From NCBI RefSeq assembly GCF_026000115.1, contig NZ_AP026867.1, positions 6,735,001 through 6,799,000 of the forward strand: a DNA stretch of 64,000 bases. Direction: 5' to 3'. The translations under genes were made by a program, and so were the position numbers. The stretch comes from Aureispira anguillae (GTDB lineage: Bacteria > Bacteroidota > Bacteroidia > Chitinophagales > Saprospiraceae). Below, piece by piece: positions 9,909-21,100 of the stretch (its first letter is position 1; every line of letters starts with the position of its first letter). The notes beneath the pieces were generated by a model. The model was not told the origin of the DNA and ran no database searches. It saw nothing but the letters and a program-made list of their open reading frames with translations.

Positions 9909-11039
9909 TTAATAATGGGAGGCTAAAGAAGGAAAAAGATTGCCCCAATTGACACTACCGTGAGCTTTGCCTAAGCGAACAATGATTAAATTTTTGGAAG
10001 GATTCACATAGATGTATTGACCGAGAATGCCTTGCGCCATAAAATCTCCATTCTTAGTGGGTAACCACCATTGATATTGGTAAAACCAAGCACTTCCCTC
10101 TGTCTGATCAAGTTGAGTAGACTGATTGACCCAAGTCTCTGAAACGATTTGGTTGCCATTCCAATTTCCTTTATGGAGATATAGACGACCAATTTTAGCA
10201 AAATCCCTCGCTCTTGCGTTAATACAGCAAAACGTTTTTTCTAACCCATTTTTCTTTTTGTCCAAACTCCAACTGGCGTTATATTCCATATTTAATGGAG
10301 TCCATATTTTTTCTTGTAAATAGGCTGTAATCGATTTTTTTTCTAGCGCTCGCTCTAGGACCAAACCCAAAAGTTGGGTACAGCCACTCACATAATCAAA
10401 ACTTTTTCCAGGTTCTTGTTTTAGTTTCAACTTAGCAATCGCTCTTCTTAAATTTAAGCCATAATAAAAGGTGGCGGCATGTCCAAAAGGGGTGGTATAT
10501 CCCTCATTGAATTTTAGCCCAGCAGTCATCTGGAGCAAATGTTTGATGGTAACATTTTCAAAACCATTTTTTTTCAATTCGGGAATATAATTAATAATAG
10601 GATCATTGACAGAGCCAATTTTTCCGTCCTCAATGGCACAACCAATTAAGATAGAAGTAATGGATTTTGCCATAGAAAAAGAAGGGACGATGGATGCCTT
10701 ATCATAGTTTTTAAAATAACGCTCGTATTGGATGGTATCGTTCTGAATGATTAAAAAAGCAACAGTTTTGTTTTGTTCCAGAAATTGATCAAATGGAATA
10801 ACGGTTTGCTTGCCATCTTTTATCTTCATTTCTATTTTTTTTGGAGCATTTTCATTTTTTAGGCTGTCAAAACGAAAACTAGTTTCTCCTTTCTTAAGAT
10901 CTCGGGTAGGAAATTTTTTATAATCTTGAATATCTGCAAAATTATAAAAAACAAACCTTCCAACGGTGCAGGAACTTAAACTGTAAATTAAGAAAGAGTA
11001 GAAAAATAATAGAATAAGGCTTGAGCTATTTTCTTTCAT
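9909..11039 (-). CDS. Serine beta-lactamase-like hydrolase (class C / PBP4-like), lipoprotein
   Basis: A 376-residue penicillin-binding-fold serine hydrolase. The catalytic SxxK is SMAK near residue 121, the YxS/N equivalent is YVSG near residue 215, and an HG-containing C-terminal motif (AHGSVNWG) replaces KTG. The family includes class C beta-lactamases, esterases and D-aminopeptidases, so the substrate is not defined. I start at ATG 11039; the open frame continues five codons further to a TTG. A hydrophobic segment followed by a cysteine (YSLSSC) near residue 24 suggests a lipoprotein. A hairpin leader shared with the cystathionine gamma-synthase gene lies about 40-80 nt upstream. Confidence 0.88.
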   Translation of the reverse strand: MKENSSSLILLFFYSFLIYSLSSCTVGRFVFYNFADIQDYKKFPTRDLKKGETSFRFDSLKNENAPKKIEMKIKDGKQTVIPFDQFLEQNKTVAFLIIQNDTIQYERYFKNYDKASIVPSFSMAKSITSILIGCAIEDGKIGSVNDPIINYIPELKKNGFENVTIKHLLQMTAGLKFNEGYTTPFGHAATFYYGLNLRRAIAKLKLKQEPGKSFDYVSGCTQLLGLVLERALEKKSITAYLQEKIWTPLNMEYNASWSLDKKKNGLEKTFCCINARARDFAKIGRLYLHKGNWNGNQIVSETWVNQSTQLDQTEGSAWFYQYQWWLPTKNGDFMAQGILGQYIYVNPSKNLIIVRLGKAHGSVNWGNLFPSLASHY

Positions 11040-11079
11040 TGGGGGAGTGGTCAAAAATTAAGAAAAATGTAATTAAGTA

Positions 11080-11120
11080 ACTAAGTAGAACGAATACCTA
11101 TTTTTGTCCATCTACTTAGT
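11080..11120 (-). promoter_or_regulatory. Hairpin leader shared with the metB gene
   Basis: Perfect 10-bp inverted arms (actaagtaga at 11080-11089, tctacttagt at 11111-11120) with a 21-nt loop, 41 nt upstream of the hydrolase start. The 20-mer at 11099-11118 recurs exactly at 43424-43443, on the same strand and at a similar distance upstream of the cystathionine gamma-synthase gene. Function unknown; it may be a leader RNA structure or a protein-binding site. Confidence 0.5.
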
Positions 11121-11182
11121 GTTTAAAGCTACAGATTTTTAGCCACATAAATAAGCGGATGAAATTAAAACCATAGAAAAGA

Positions 11183-11202
11183 AGGATACCCGAAGGTATC
11201 CT
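11183..11202 (-). terminator. Possible terminator of the aspartic protease operon
   Basis: Perfect 8-bp stem (aggatacc / ggtatcct) with a 4-nt loop. Read on the minus strand it is followed by a T-rich stretch (ttcttttc). It lies about 280 nt beyond the protease stop, so it is a plausible but distant terminator. Confidence 0.4.
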
Positions 11203-11478
11203 CTTGGTAAACTTGCAGTTTCAGTTGCCCGAATTCATAAAAATGGGATCGGTAATTATCATAAATTTACATTTCCTCCTTCTAACTTATTGCGTTTCTT
11301 GATCTATTTTACTCCGCTAAAATAAAAGGATCAATGCTCGAAAAATTAGATGGCTTGCGCTAGGAACTGTTTATTTGAAATAGCTTACCTTTCCCGACTC
11401 AAAAACTGTTAAATTAAAGTATAATCGGAGCTGTACTTAGTTGCGAATAAATAGCTCCTAGTTGGTTATGGTTATTTT

Positions 11479-12693
11479 TTAGTAATAAGAACTGTGTAAC
11501 AATTGGTTGGGTTTTAGGTAAATGACTTGATTTTTGAAATCAAGAATGGCATTAAATCGTTTTAACAATAAATTACCCAATATGTCATTGTTATTAACTC
11601 CCTCAGGATCTTTTTGATTAATAGAAATGGGAATTAAATAAGTTTCGAACCCACCCAATTTAAATTTTGAAAGGGTATAATCATTGGATTGATAAGCAAT
11701 GCCAGAACTTCCCAAATGGGTAGAAATGCTAATTGGGGGAAGGATCGGTTTGAATCGATGTTCATGAGCAAATCTTTGACTTAGTAAAATGCTACTACTG
11801 CATCCTGTATCAAAGCCAAACCATCCCGTTGCCTTTTGGTTGCCTGTAACGACTGTTCCTTCTATATAGGGAATTCCCTGAATCATTTTCATTGGATATT
11901 GAGTATATTCAGGATGTATGGATGCAATGTTTGGATGTATGACCAGGATGTTTAGTTCATAATTAATTTCAACCATCTTTTCTTCAAAGGCAATCCAACC
12001 TAAAACCCCATCAAAGGGGGAATCTTGGTAGTCAATGGCTAAAATATTAACCTCATCCCATATTAAGTTGCCAATTTCTAACTGGTTATTTGAGCTAGTT
12101 GCTACGATTGATATGCCATCTGATCCTTGATTTTGAGCCTGCCCATTCAAATTTAAGTTTACACGCTTATTGATCAAAGATCGGTTGATAACAATGGCAT
12201 TAGCTCCCGTGTCAAATATTAAATCTAAGGAATCGGATTGATTAATTTTCCCTAGAATATGAATTCTATTATCCGCACCAATTTTAAAAGGGATGCTATC
12301 GGGGGTCGCCTTTCCTGAGGTCAATTTTTTATAATAAGTTAAGACCTTTTTTATAGAAATGGAAGGGGGCTTGTCAGTCGATGTATTTATTCTAGTATAG
12401 GCCGTCTGCTCATCATTCAACAGAATTATAAAATCATAAATTTGATTAGGTTTTATCGTAAAAGACAAAGAATCAATATCTGAATAAAAAGTAATTGTCT
12501 TTTTTATTTTAAATGGAGTGGTAACAAATTCATCCCATTTAATTTTAGGTGATACTGTCCAGCTATCTTTATGAAAGATAGTCCCTTCTTTTATGCTTAT
12601 TCTATTCGTAGTTGATTTTAAAGTGGGCAATGAAGTTTGCCCTAAAACCATAAAAGAAGGTAGTATAAGCATAAGTAACGTAATAGTTCTCAT
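11479..12693 (-). CDS. Secreted aspartic protease with two DTG motifs
   Basis: A 404-residue protein with a Sec signal peptide (residues 1-18, ending VLGQ). Two retropepsin-like lobes each carry a catalytic triad: FDTGANAIVI near residue 159 and FDTGCSSSIL near residue 292. The two-lobed layout is pepsin-like, whereas retroviral-type enzymes have one lobe per chain. The last 35 residues (DILGNLLLKRFNAILDFKNQ) match the ending typical of bacterial aspartyl protease domains. It is the third gene of a minus-strand cluster with an ECF sigma factor and a membrane protein, 47 nt after the latter, so it is probably controlled by that sigma factor. Substrate unknown; processing of envelope proteins is a reasonable guess. 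Confidence 0.82.
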   Translation of the reverse strand: MRTITLLMLILPSFMVLGQTSLPTLKSTTNRISIKEGTIFHKDSWTVSPKIKWDEFVTTPFKIKKTITFYSDIDSLSFTIKPNQIYDFIILLNDEQTAYTRINTSTDKPPSISIKKVLTYYKKLTSGKATPDSIPFKIGADNRIHILGKINQSDSLDLIFDTGANAIVINRSLINKRVNLNLNGQAQNQGSDGISIVATSSNNQLEIGNLIWDEVNILAIDYQDSPFDGVLGWIAFEEKMVEINYELNILVIHPNIASIHPEYTQYPMKMIQGIPYIEGTVVTGNQKATGWFGFDTGCSSSILLSQRFAHEHRFKPILPPISISTHLGSSGIAYQSNDYTLSKFKLGGFETYLIPISINQKDPEGVNNNDILGNLLLKRFNAILDFKNQVIYLKPNQLLHSSYY

Positions 12694-12740
12694 AACATAT
12701 TATGGTAAATCAGTAGTTAGGAATAAGAAGTGAGCTGATT

Positions 12741-14141
12741 TTAATTGTTTTTTGCCTTCTTTTTGGCTGCTTTGGCTTTTTTCTTTGCCTCTCGACGAAG
12801 TTTTTTAGCAGCTCTTTCTAATGCTTCAGCTTCTGATTCCAGTGCTTTGATTTCTGTTTTGAGTTCATGCTTTGTTTGTTCTTTTGTAATCGTTTTTCGT
12901 ATTGTTTTAAGTGTTTCACGATGCTGTCGTGGATAACGATTATTTTGTAATTTATGTGGATAGCGATTGTTTTGTAATTGATCACGCAATTGCACTTCAA
13001 TATCCTTACGCATTAGATCAAGGTCCTCTATTAAGATTTCCATATCTTTCTTGAAGTCTTTGTTTAGGATGATAACTTCTAAGTCCTGTAACGATTCTAA
13101 CACGTCCTCATCTAACTCTTTGAAATCAACCTCCACATTTTCCATTGCTTTTCTAATGTCAGCTTCAATTTTTTCCCAATCTATATCACTCGGATATTCC
13201 GACAAATGATGTGCACTACTATCTGCACGGCGAAAAGCCTCTTCTCTTCTAATTATTGCCATTTCTTTTCTGGCACGTGCCATCTCTTCTTGAGCGTTAG
13301 CCATTTCTTCCCTTGCACGCATCATTTCTTCTTGCATTTGGCGGCTTATTTTTTTTGCTTCCAATGTATTGGAAATGACCTCATCATCATAGCATTCAAT
13401 GGTTTCCTCAAAATTATCGGATTGAATCTTTAAATACTTTAAATTTTTATTGTCTGCTACTCTAAAAATAAACTCCATAGATTTAAAAGAACCACTAATA
13501 TCAAACTCATAATCATTCATGGTTGAGCCACAGAATAAACTATCTGTTTTGAATTGCCCTTTGAATCGTTTGATTTTATTTTCCTTATTATAGCTTAGCT
13601 CCTTTATCTCCATGTGAATTCCATAATTGGATAACTCCGATTTAAGTTTTTTGATTTCTTGTTCAGAATTTTCTTTTTTTATCTCCAATTTATATTCTGT
13701 AAAGGTTTTTTTAGGTCCTAAAGAATCTAATTTAGTTGGAATTTCATACCCAATAGGAATAGCAGGAGCATCAATAACTTTAATCTTTTCTTTATTAGGA
13801 TTGTTTGTAGTTAATACAATCGGTAAAGGAAGGTTATCAGGTCTTGTTTTTAAAAGGTGCTCATTGGGAGGAGTAGCTGTATTTTTCTTAGTAATGGGTG
13901 TTGTAATAATTGGTGTTTTATCAGCAACAATAGAGGTGTTTTTTTGATTAGATGGCAAAAAGAATAGGGTGCTAATAGCTATTACTCCTAAAATAGATGT
14001 ACTCATAATCCAAATTTTTTGATTAGTCCAAAAGGATGGTGACGCTTGGTTATAAATAAGCTGTTGCACTTCTTCGAGTGGCATCTCCGACTTAATCGAC
14101 TTCCGAGCTTGCTCAAACAAATTGTCCAAATTCTTATTCAT
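12741..14141 (-). CDS. Single-pass membrane protein, probable anti-sigma partner
   Basis: 466 residues. A short N-terminal cytoplasmic segment of about 40 residues is followed by one membrane span (residues 42-63, IWIMSTSILGVIAISTLFFL). The large outer part has a folded section (about 100-250) and a long charged helical region (about 255-460), including a coiled coil rich in A, E, M and R and a lysine-rich tail. The ATG overlaps the sigma factor gene by 8 nt, the usual arrangement of sigma and anti-sigma. I do not see a ZAS zinc motif, so the role rests on position and topology. A small in-frame duplication occurs near residue 395 (LQNNRYPHK, LQNNRYPRQ). Confidence 0.7.
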   Translation of the reverse strand: MNKNLDNLFEQARKSIKSEMPLEEVQQLIYNQASPSFWTNQKIWIMSTSILGVIAISTLFFLPSNQKNTSIVADKTPIITTPITKKNTATPPNEHLLKTRPDNLPLPIVLTTNNPNKEKIKVIDAPAIPIGYEIPTKLDSLGPKKTFTEYKLEIKKENSEQEIKKLKSELSNYGIHMEIKELSYNKENKIKRFKGQFKTDSLFCGSTMNDYEFDISGSFKSMEFIFRVADNKNLKYLKIQSDNFEETIECYDDEVISNTLEAKKISRQMQEEMMRAREEMANAQEEMARARKEMAIIRREEAFRRADSSAHHLSEYPSDIDWEKIEADIRKAMENVEVDFKELDEDVLESLQDLEVIILNKDFKKDMEILIEDLDLMRKDIEVQLRDQLQNNRYPHKLQNNRYPRQHRETLKTIRKTITKEQTKHELKTEIKALESEAEALERAAKKLRREAKKKAKAAKKKAKNN

Positions 14142-14646
14142 AAGCTAATGTTGTTTTTGGTGACAGAATTTTGCCTAATTTTTGTCGCCCACGGGCTAAT
14201 CTTGCTTTAATGGCAGAAATACTACTGTTTTGTATTGTTGCGATTTCTTTGATGTTATAACCTGATATTTCAAATAGAATCAAGGCTTCTTTTTGAGCTG
14301 GAGGCAGCTGGTCTAAGGCTTGATATAGCAGTTGTACATCTTCGTTTAAAGCATTGCTCTTGGGAGCAACAATGGTTTCGGCTTGTTCTGTATTAAATAA
14401 ACCCCAAAATTTTTTGCGTCGCTGCAGACGACGAATTAGGTTGCGCGCAATACCAAACAAAAAATAATTAAAGGATGCTTCTTTTTTTAATTTATCCAAT
14501 TGTTCATAAGCTACCAATACTGTCTCACTAACCAAATCTTGTGCGTCAACTGGATCTTTTAATATAGATTCACAATAGCGCAGCAATTTGGAATGATTGG
14601 GCTCATAGAGCCTCAAAAAGTATTGTTGTTTGTTTTTATACTTCAT
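14134..14646 (-). CDS. ECF-type RNA polymerase sigma factor
   Basis: 170 residues with the two expected domains. Sigma region 2 includes DAQDLVSETVLVAYEQL (residues 34-50) and the FNYFLFGIARNLIRR core-binding and -10 segment. Region 4 includes LPPAQKEALILFEISGYNIK and the helix-turn-helix IKEIATIQNSSISAIKARLARG. It is the first gene of a three-gene minus-strand operon with a membrane partner (8-nt overlap) and a secreted aspartic protease. The layout suggests release of the sigma factor by an envelope signal. Its recognition site is not evident. Confidence 0.93.
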   Translation of the reverse strand: MKYKNKQQYFLRLYEPNHSKLLRYCESILKDPVDAQDLVSETVLVAYEQLDKLKKEASFNYFLFGIARNLIRRLQRRKKFWGLFNTEQAETIVAPKSNALNEDVQLLYQALDQLPPAQKEALILFEISGYNIKEIATIQNSSISAIKARLARGRQKLGKILSPKTTLAYE

Positions 14647-14839
14647 GTAGCGAATAGAACAATTTTTGAGTTCGTATATCTATAAGTGCCATAAAGAGGG
14701 CTAAAAGTTACAAGGCAATTAAAAAAAGTGAAAAAAAATAAAAGGGATTGAATAACGAACGAACAAAAGGGCTATTTTAGTTGGTGTTATTAGGAGCTGT
14801 TTTTTGAATAGAATAGGTTAAAAATCAGAAAGATAAACA

Positions 14840-14871
14840 AAAAAAAGGATTGTCTCCCCACAAGACAATCC
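14840..14871 (-). terminator. Rho-independent terminator
   Basis: Perfect 9-bp stem (ggattgtct / agacaatcc, 14847-14871). Read on the minus strand a run of seven T follows. It is a second stop downstream of the giant adhesin gene and insulates the sigma factor operon from it. Confidence 0.7.
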
Positions 14872-15108
14872 CTTAACACTAAAATAAAACCCTATGAAAT
14901 TTTAATTTTATTGATGGTAAGAAATAACACACTTTTTTCTAAAACCTAAAATTCAAATATTGAACTAAATCAATACCTCAAAAGTAAGACACTAGTTTAA
15001 TTAGAGCAAAAACTTTATTTGTAGGTTCTAATGTATATGTTAATATTTGAGATGTATTAATTGCTGTAAGGTAGTTTTAAAATGTTAAGTTTATGTTGTA
15101 AAACTTAA

Positions 15109-15143
15109 AAAAGCCCAAGATCTTAAGACCTTGAGCTTTTTTT
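15109..15143 (-). terminator. Terminator of the giant adhesin gene
   Basis: Stem aagcccaag / cttgagctt with one mismatch and T-runs on both sides. It begins 27 nt past the stop codon of the minus-strand adhesin gene. Confidence 0.7.
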
Positions 15144-15169
15144 GATTTTAGAGTTATTAAATCAATATA

Positions 15170-18100
15170 CTATCGAAGTAAAATAACATCACCTTTAATC
15201 TGAGTAGTTTTACCATCTTTAAACAAGACATCAGCATACCAAGAGTAAGTACCTGAGCTAGCAGGTTGCCCACGGAAAATACCATTCCATCCTTGAGTAG
15301 CAATGTTAATATCAAGGTGGCTGCCTTCAAAGACCAATTCGCCCCATCGGTCGTAAACTCTAAAGAGTACTACTTCTTGGACTTTCTCCCCTCCTTGAAT
15401 AAAGAAGTAATCGTTCACCCCATCTCCATTAGGCGTAAATCCAGTAGCCGCATTGGCTCTTCGTGGTTTTTCAACATCAATAATCACAATGCTATCGACC
15501 GTACAACCATTCGCATTGGTGGCGGTAAATTCATACTGCACAGCTTCAGCAGGAGCAATATCAAAGCTATAAGAGCTATCGGTTACAACACCCATCACTC
15601 CTGTAATTTGTGTCCAACTGTAAAGCACTCCTGTAGTATCGTTTAAGGTCGCCTGAATAGTCAAACTATCCAAGTATTCAATGGTCGTATTTCCAGTCAT
15701 GCTGCTAATAAAGAACGGATCTGCATCTTCTACAACCAAAGCTGTATCAACCACACAACCATTTTCATCTTTTACCGACAAGGTATAAATTCCAGCACTC
15801 AAACCAGAGAAGATGTTTCCATTTTGCCAAGTCGTTCCATCAATGCTGTATTCCAATAAACCACTCAATACCGTTCCACCTGCACCGATTGCGGTTAAAA
15901 CTCCCGTTTGATCGCCTGCACAGAAAGTTCCAGCGGTTGTTCCTGTAATGGTTAACAAATCAGGCTCTTCAATAGTAATGCTGGTATCTGCCATACAACC
16001 TCTACTGTCGGTTATGGTAACAGTATACAAACCAGGCGCTAAATCTGTGACGGTATTACTGCTGGCTCCATGGTTCCAATTTGCAGTGTAAGCAGGTGAT
16101 CCACCCGTAGGAGTTACCTGAGCCGTTGCATTATCTGCCCCATGACACAAAATAGCCGTTGTTTGTTGGATATCTAGGTTGATTGCAGAAGGCTCTGTAA
16201 TGGTATAGCTAAAGCTTTCCGTACAGAATGTAGCATCGGTTACGGTTAGCTCATAAACCCCAGCAGCCAAGCCATTGTTTGGATTGCCAATAAAGCCATT
16301 CGACCAATTGTAACCCACCAATACCTTATTCGAAGTAAGAATATCAATGCTACCATCCGTTAAGCCATGACAACTCACAGGACTAACATTTTCCGTTACC
16401 GTAATTGGAGTTGCCTCTGTGATGGTAACCGTCGCACTCGCTGTACACATATTGGCATCGGTCGCTACTACGGTAACAGGACCTGCACTAAGATTCGTAG
16501 CAGTAGTACTGACTTGACCACTAGGATCGGTCCATACGTAAGAATAAGTAGGAACACCACCATTCGTAGTCAGTACGGTTGCAATACCATTGTCGCCACC
16601 AAAACAAGTGACATCTTGCTGTACGCCAGCCGTCACAACTAATTGACTAGGCTCTCCAACCGTACCCGTTAAAGTCAAGGTACAACCCAAACTATCGGTT
16701 ACCGTAACGGTATAATTACCAGCCGCTAAACTATCGGCAACAACCGTATGTTGACTAGGACTGCTATTCCAAGCAAAGGTATAATTGCTTCCTGTTCCTC
16801 CTGTAATAACCGCAGCAATTTCACCACTAGCGGCTCCAAAACAAAGGGCATCTGTAGTGGTTAAGTAGCCCGTTAATCCAAGAGCAGGCTCTGAAATCGT
16901 AAAGGTGTCCACATCAAAACAACCATTGGCATCGGTTGCTGTTACAGTATGTATCCCAGCCGATAAACCAGTAGCTGTAATACTATTTTGTCCAGGCGCT
17001 CCTGACCATTGGAAGGTATAACCACTGGTTGGCGTTCCTCCTTGAATACTCAAGGTAGCCGATCCTGTAGCCCCTCCTTTACAAGCAACAGGAGTGGTGA
17101 AAATAGCCGTAATATCTACTGCGGTAGGTTCTGTAATTATCGCCGTAGCAATCGCCGTACAGCCATTGGCATCAGTAAGGGTAACAGGATGTGAACCACC
17201 AACTAAGCCTGTAGCCGTAGCATTGGTTTGTCCATCCGCCCATAGATAAGTATAAGTAGGTACTCCTCCTGTTCCAGCAACCGTAGCAGTTCCCGTTCCA
17301 ACGCCATTACAAGTAGCATTGGTGGTGGTCGTAATGGCAGCCGTCAACAAAGAAGGTTCACTAATCGTAACCGTTGTAGAGTTGGTACAGTTGTTAGAAT
17401 CTGTTACGACTACTGTATAGATTCCAGCAGCTAACCCAATTGCCGTTTGGCTCGTTTGGTTAGCCGCTGCCGCATCCCATTGGTAAGTGTAAGGACTGGT
17501 TCCACCATTGCCTTGTGCAGTAGCCGTTCCAGTCGCACTGCCATGACAAGTGGCATCCGTTTGAGCACTAATACTAGCCGTTAAAGCAGTAGAAGGCTGA
17601 GTAAGGGTAACACACGTCACAAAAGAACAAGCATTCGCATCGGTAATGGTCACACAATGCACCCCAGCCGTTAAGCCGATGGTCGTGGCAGAAGTGCTGC
17701 CATTGGACCAGTTGTAAACATAAGAAGTTAACGCAATGGGGGTTCCTCCACTACCACTTGCCGTAGCAGTAGCCGTTCCTCCAAAGCAAGGAATTGGATT
17801 AGCCGTAATGTTTCCAGTCAAGGCAGTTGGTTCTCCAACATTAAAGACCTCTACTCGATCACAACCATTGGCATCGGTTACCGTAACGGTATACAAACCT
17901 TTGGCTAAGCCCGTAGCAGGGTTGGTTACCTGAGCATCTGACCAACGATAAGTATAGGTTCCTGTTCCACCACTGGCATGCGCCATTGCTGTTCCATCCG
18001 CAGCACCAAAACAAAGGGCATCGGTGATCACCACAGAGTCAATTAAGACGGGTGCTGGTTCTGCAATGGCAATCGGAAGACTAATTTCACAATTGTTTCC

Positions 18101-21100
18101 ATCTCGAACAAAGACCACATACGATCCTGCTGCTAAGTTATTGTAAACATTAATGGCACTGTAGACATTACCACTTTGTCCAGGACCTGTAATTTTATAT
18201 TCATATCCATTCACTCCCAATGTACCCGTTCCAGGAGTGGCATTTACTACGATTTGTCCATTGGCATCTCCATGACACAAGACATCAATTTGGGTAAAGG
18301 TAGCTGCTAAAGGAACAGGATCAACAATGCTGATACACGTATCGGCTTGACAGCCTGCCACATCAGTAACCGTAACACAATAGGTTCCTTCGACTAAGCC
18401 ATTGATGGTAGCGGTATTTTGTCCCGCAGGACTCCAGATATAGCTAAATCCACCATTCCCCCCAGCGGCGGTTACGCCTACAGAGCCATCTGCCTCACCA
18501 GGACAGCTAATTGCTGCTCCATTGTAGTTAGAAAGTACTTGTGGATTAAGAGTTAGTGGAGTAGGTTGACCCAATACCCCTGTAGCAGTAATGCTACAAC
18601 CATTGGCATCCGTAACGGAAACCGTATGTATTCCAGCAGAGACACCTGTGGCAATGCTAGAAGTTTGCCCATTGTTCCATTGATAAGTATAATTTGGTGT
18701 TGCTCCTTGAGCATCTACTTCAATCATCCCATCAGAGCCACCATTACACAAAGGATTACTTTGGTTGATGATGGTAGCCGTTAAAGGTGTATTGGGTTCA
18801 AAAACAGAAGCATTACCACTGAGGGTACATCCCGTGAAATCAGTAACCGTAACATTGTAGTTACCAGCCGAAAGTCCAGTAGCGTTTGCGGTATTTTGAT
18901 TTCCTGTAGCGGCATCCCATTGATAGGTATAAGGGGCATTGCCACCAGTCGCTATTGCTGTAACTCCACCATCATTACCACCAATACAATCAACCGAATC
19001 AAGCACATAAGAAAGGATCAAAGGAGTTGGTTGATTAATCGTAGAATTACCAATTAAAATACAGCCATTGGCATCGGTAATGGTGATCGCATGTACCCCA
19101 GCGGCTAAGCCAGTAGCGGTAGCAGTATTTTGTCCGTTACCCCAAGCATAAGAATAAGGTTGTATCCCTCCAGAAGCACTAACAGTTAATTGACCATCAC
19201 TACTACCAAAACAAGTAGCATCGATAGCAGAAAATGTCATGTTAGTTAGGAGAGTAGGTTCGTTGACTAGGATACAGGTATCAACCGTACAACCGTTTCC
19301 ATCAGTTGCGGTTACACAATGTAGCCCCGCAGTTAAGCCAGTAGCAGTAGCGGTATTTTGTCCATTGTTCCAGTTGTAAGTAAAGCCACCTACACCACCA
19401 CTAACATTGATGCTAGCGGTTCCGTCATTGCCCCCATTACAAGATACATCTGTATTCGAAATGGTGAAGGACATAGCAGAAGGTTCTGTAATGGTATAAC
19501 TTTCCGTAATAGAACAACCATTGTTATCTGTAATGGTTACCGAATAGGTACCAATGGATTGAGTTGGACTAACATTTGAAGCGGTTGTTCCATTCCCCCA
19601 ATCATAAGTATAAGCAGGAACGCCAGGTGTACCACCAGTGGTAGTTGCTGTAGCCGTTCCATCGTTTCCACCAAAACAACTGACTGCTGTGGTAGAAAGC
19701 GTTGCAATTAATGGAGTAGGTTGCGTAATATTAATACTAACAGTATCTGAGCAACCATTTAAGTCACTTATTGTCACTAAATAAGTACCTGCACTAAGTC
19801 CTGTAGCGAGTGCTGTATTTTGATTCCCTGCACTGGCATCCCATAAGAAGGAATAAGAACCAATTCCGCCACTACCAATAGCTGTAGCGGTACCGTCTGC
19901 TGCTCCATTACAAGTAGTTGCGGTGCCATTGCTGGTAGCAGCTACTGCACTAGGCTCTGTGATTGTTATCGTAGAGCTAACAGTACAAGAGCTAGCATCT
20001 GTAGCGGTAACAGAATAAACCCCATCACAAATTCCCGTTGCAATTGCTGAAGTTTGGCTGCCCGTGGCAGCATCCCACAAGTAAGTAATCGTACCTGTAC
20101 CTCCTGTAGCATTTGCTGTTAATTCTCCATCGCAGACGCCATTACAACTTATTGAAACGCCATTGTAATTAGAACTTACACTATTGGTGAGTGTGATGGC
20201 AGAAGGCTCTGTTAAAGTAACAGAAGCAGTTGTAGAACAGCTATTGTTATCCGTAAGTGTTACGGTATAAATTCCAGCCGTTAAACCAGTAGCGGTAGCA
20301 TTTGTTTGGCTGCTAGGATCAGACCATACAAAGCTATAAGCAGGGCTTCCCCCAGTTCCTGTAACAGTAGCCGATCCATCGTTACCACTATTACAAGTAA
20401 TATTATTTGAGCTAGTAATGGTAGCTGTAATAGCATTGGGTTCTGTAATGGTTACTCCTGTTGTTGTTGAACAACCATTACCATCCGTTACAGTTACGGT
20501 ATAAGAACCAGCTGTTAAACCTGTTGCAGTTGGAGCCGATTGGCTACCAATACTCCAGAGATAGGTTATTGTGCCAATACCTCCACTTCCTAAGGCCGTA
20601 GCTGTTCCATCGTTGCCACCAAAGCAGCTTACATTGGATTGACTCGTTATTGAAGCAGTGACAGCAGTTGGTTCTATAATGGTGATACTTGCTGTGTCAG
20701 AACAGCCATTATTATCTGTTATAGTTACGGTATAAGTACCCGCAATTAAGCCAGTAGCAGTAGCACTAGTTTGATTATTAATATCAGACCATGCAAAATT
20801 ATAGGTTGCGACCCCTCCAGTTGCTGCTGCTGTCGCTTGACCGTCATTCCCATTGTTACAGGTAACACTAGTTGAGCTTGTTATTGAAGCCGTTATGGCT
20901 GTAGGTTCTGTAATGGTCACTCCTGTACTAACCGTACAGCTATTTCCATCTGTTGCTGTTACCGTGTATGTACCAGCTTTGAGACCAGTAGCGATTGCTG
21001 TGTTTTGATTATTAGCATTCGCATCCCACAAATAAGTAAAGACTGGTGTTCCGCCAGCACCTAAAGCAGTCGCAGTAGCGGTAGAATCTCCATTACATAA

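Larger units (their letters stand above)
11040..11478. other. 439-bp gene-free interval
   Basis: It holds the upstream region of the beta-lactamase-like gene (with the hairpin leader at 11080-11120) and, on its right side, the 3' region of the aspartic protease operon (hairpin at 11183-11202). No open frame with coding character was seen. Confidence 0.6.
14647..15169. other. 523-bp interval with two terminators
   Basis: The right part is the 3' region of the giant adhesin gene and contains two hairpins with T-tracts on the minus strand (15109-15143 and 14840-14871). The left part should hold the sigma operon promoter, which I could not pin to a consensus. No coding-like frame was seen. Confidence 0.6.
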
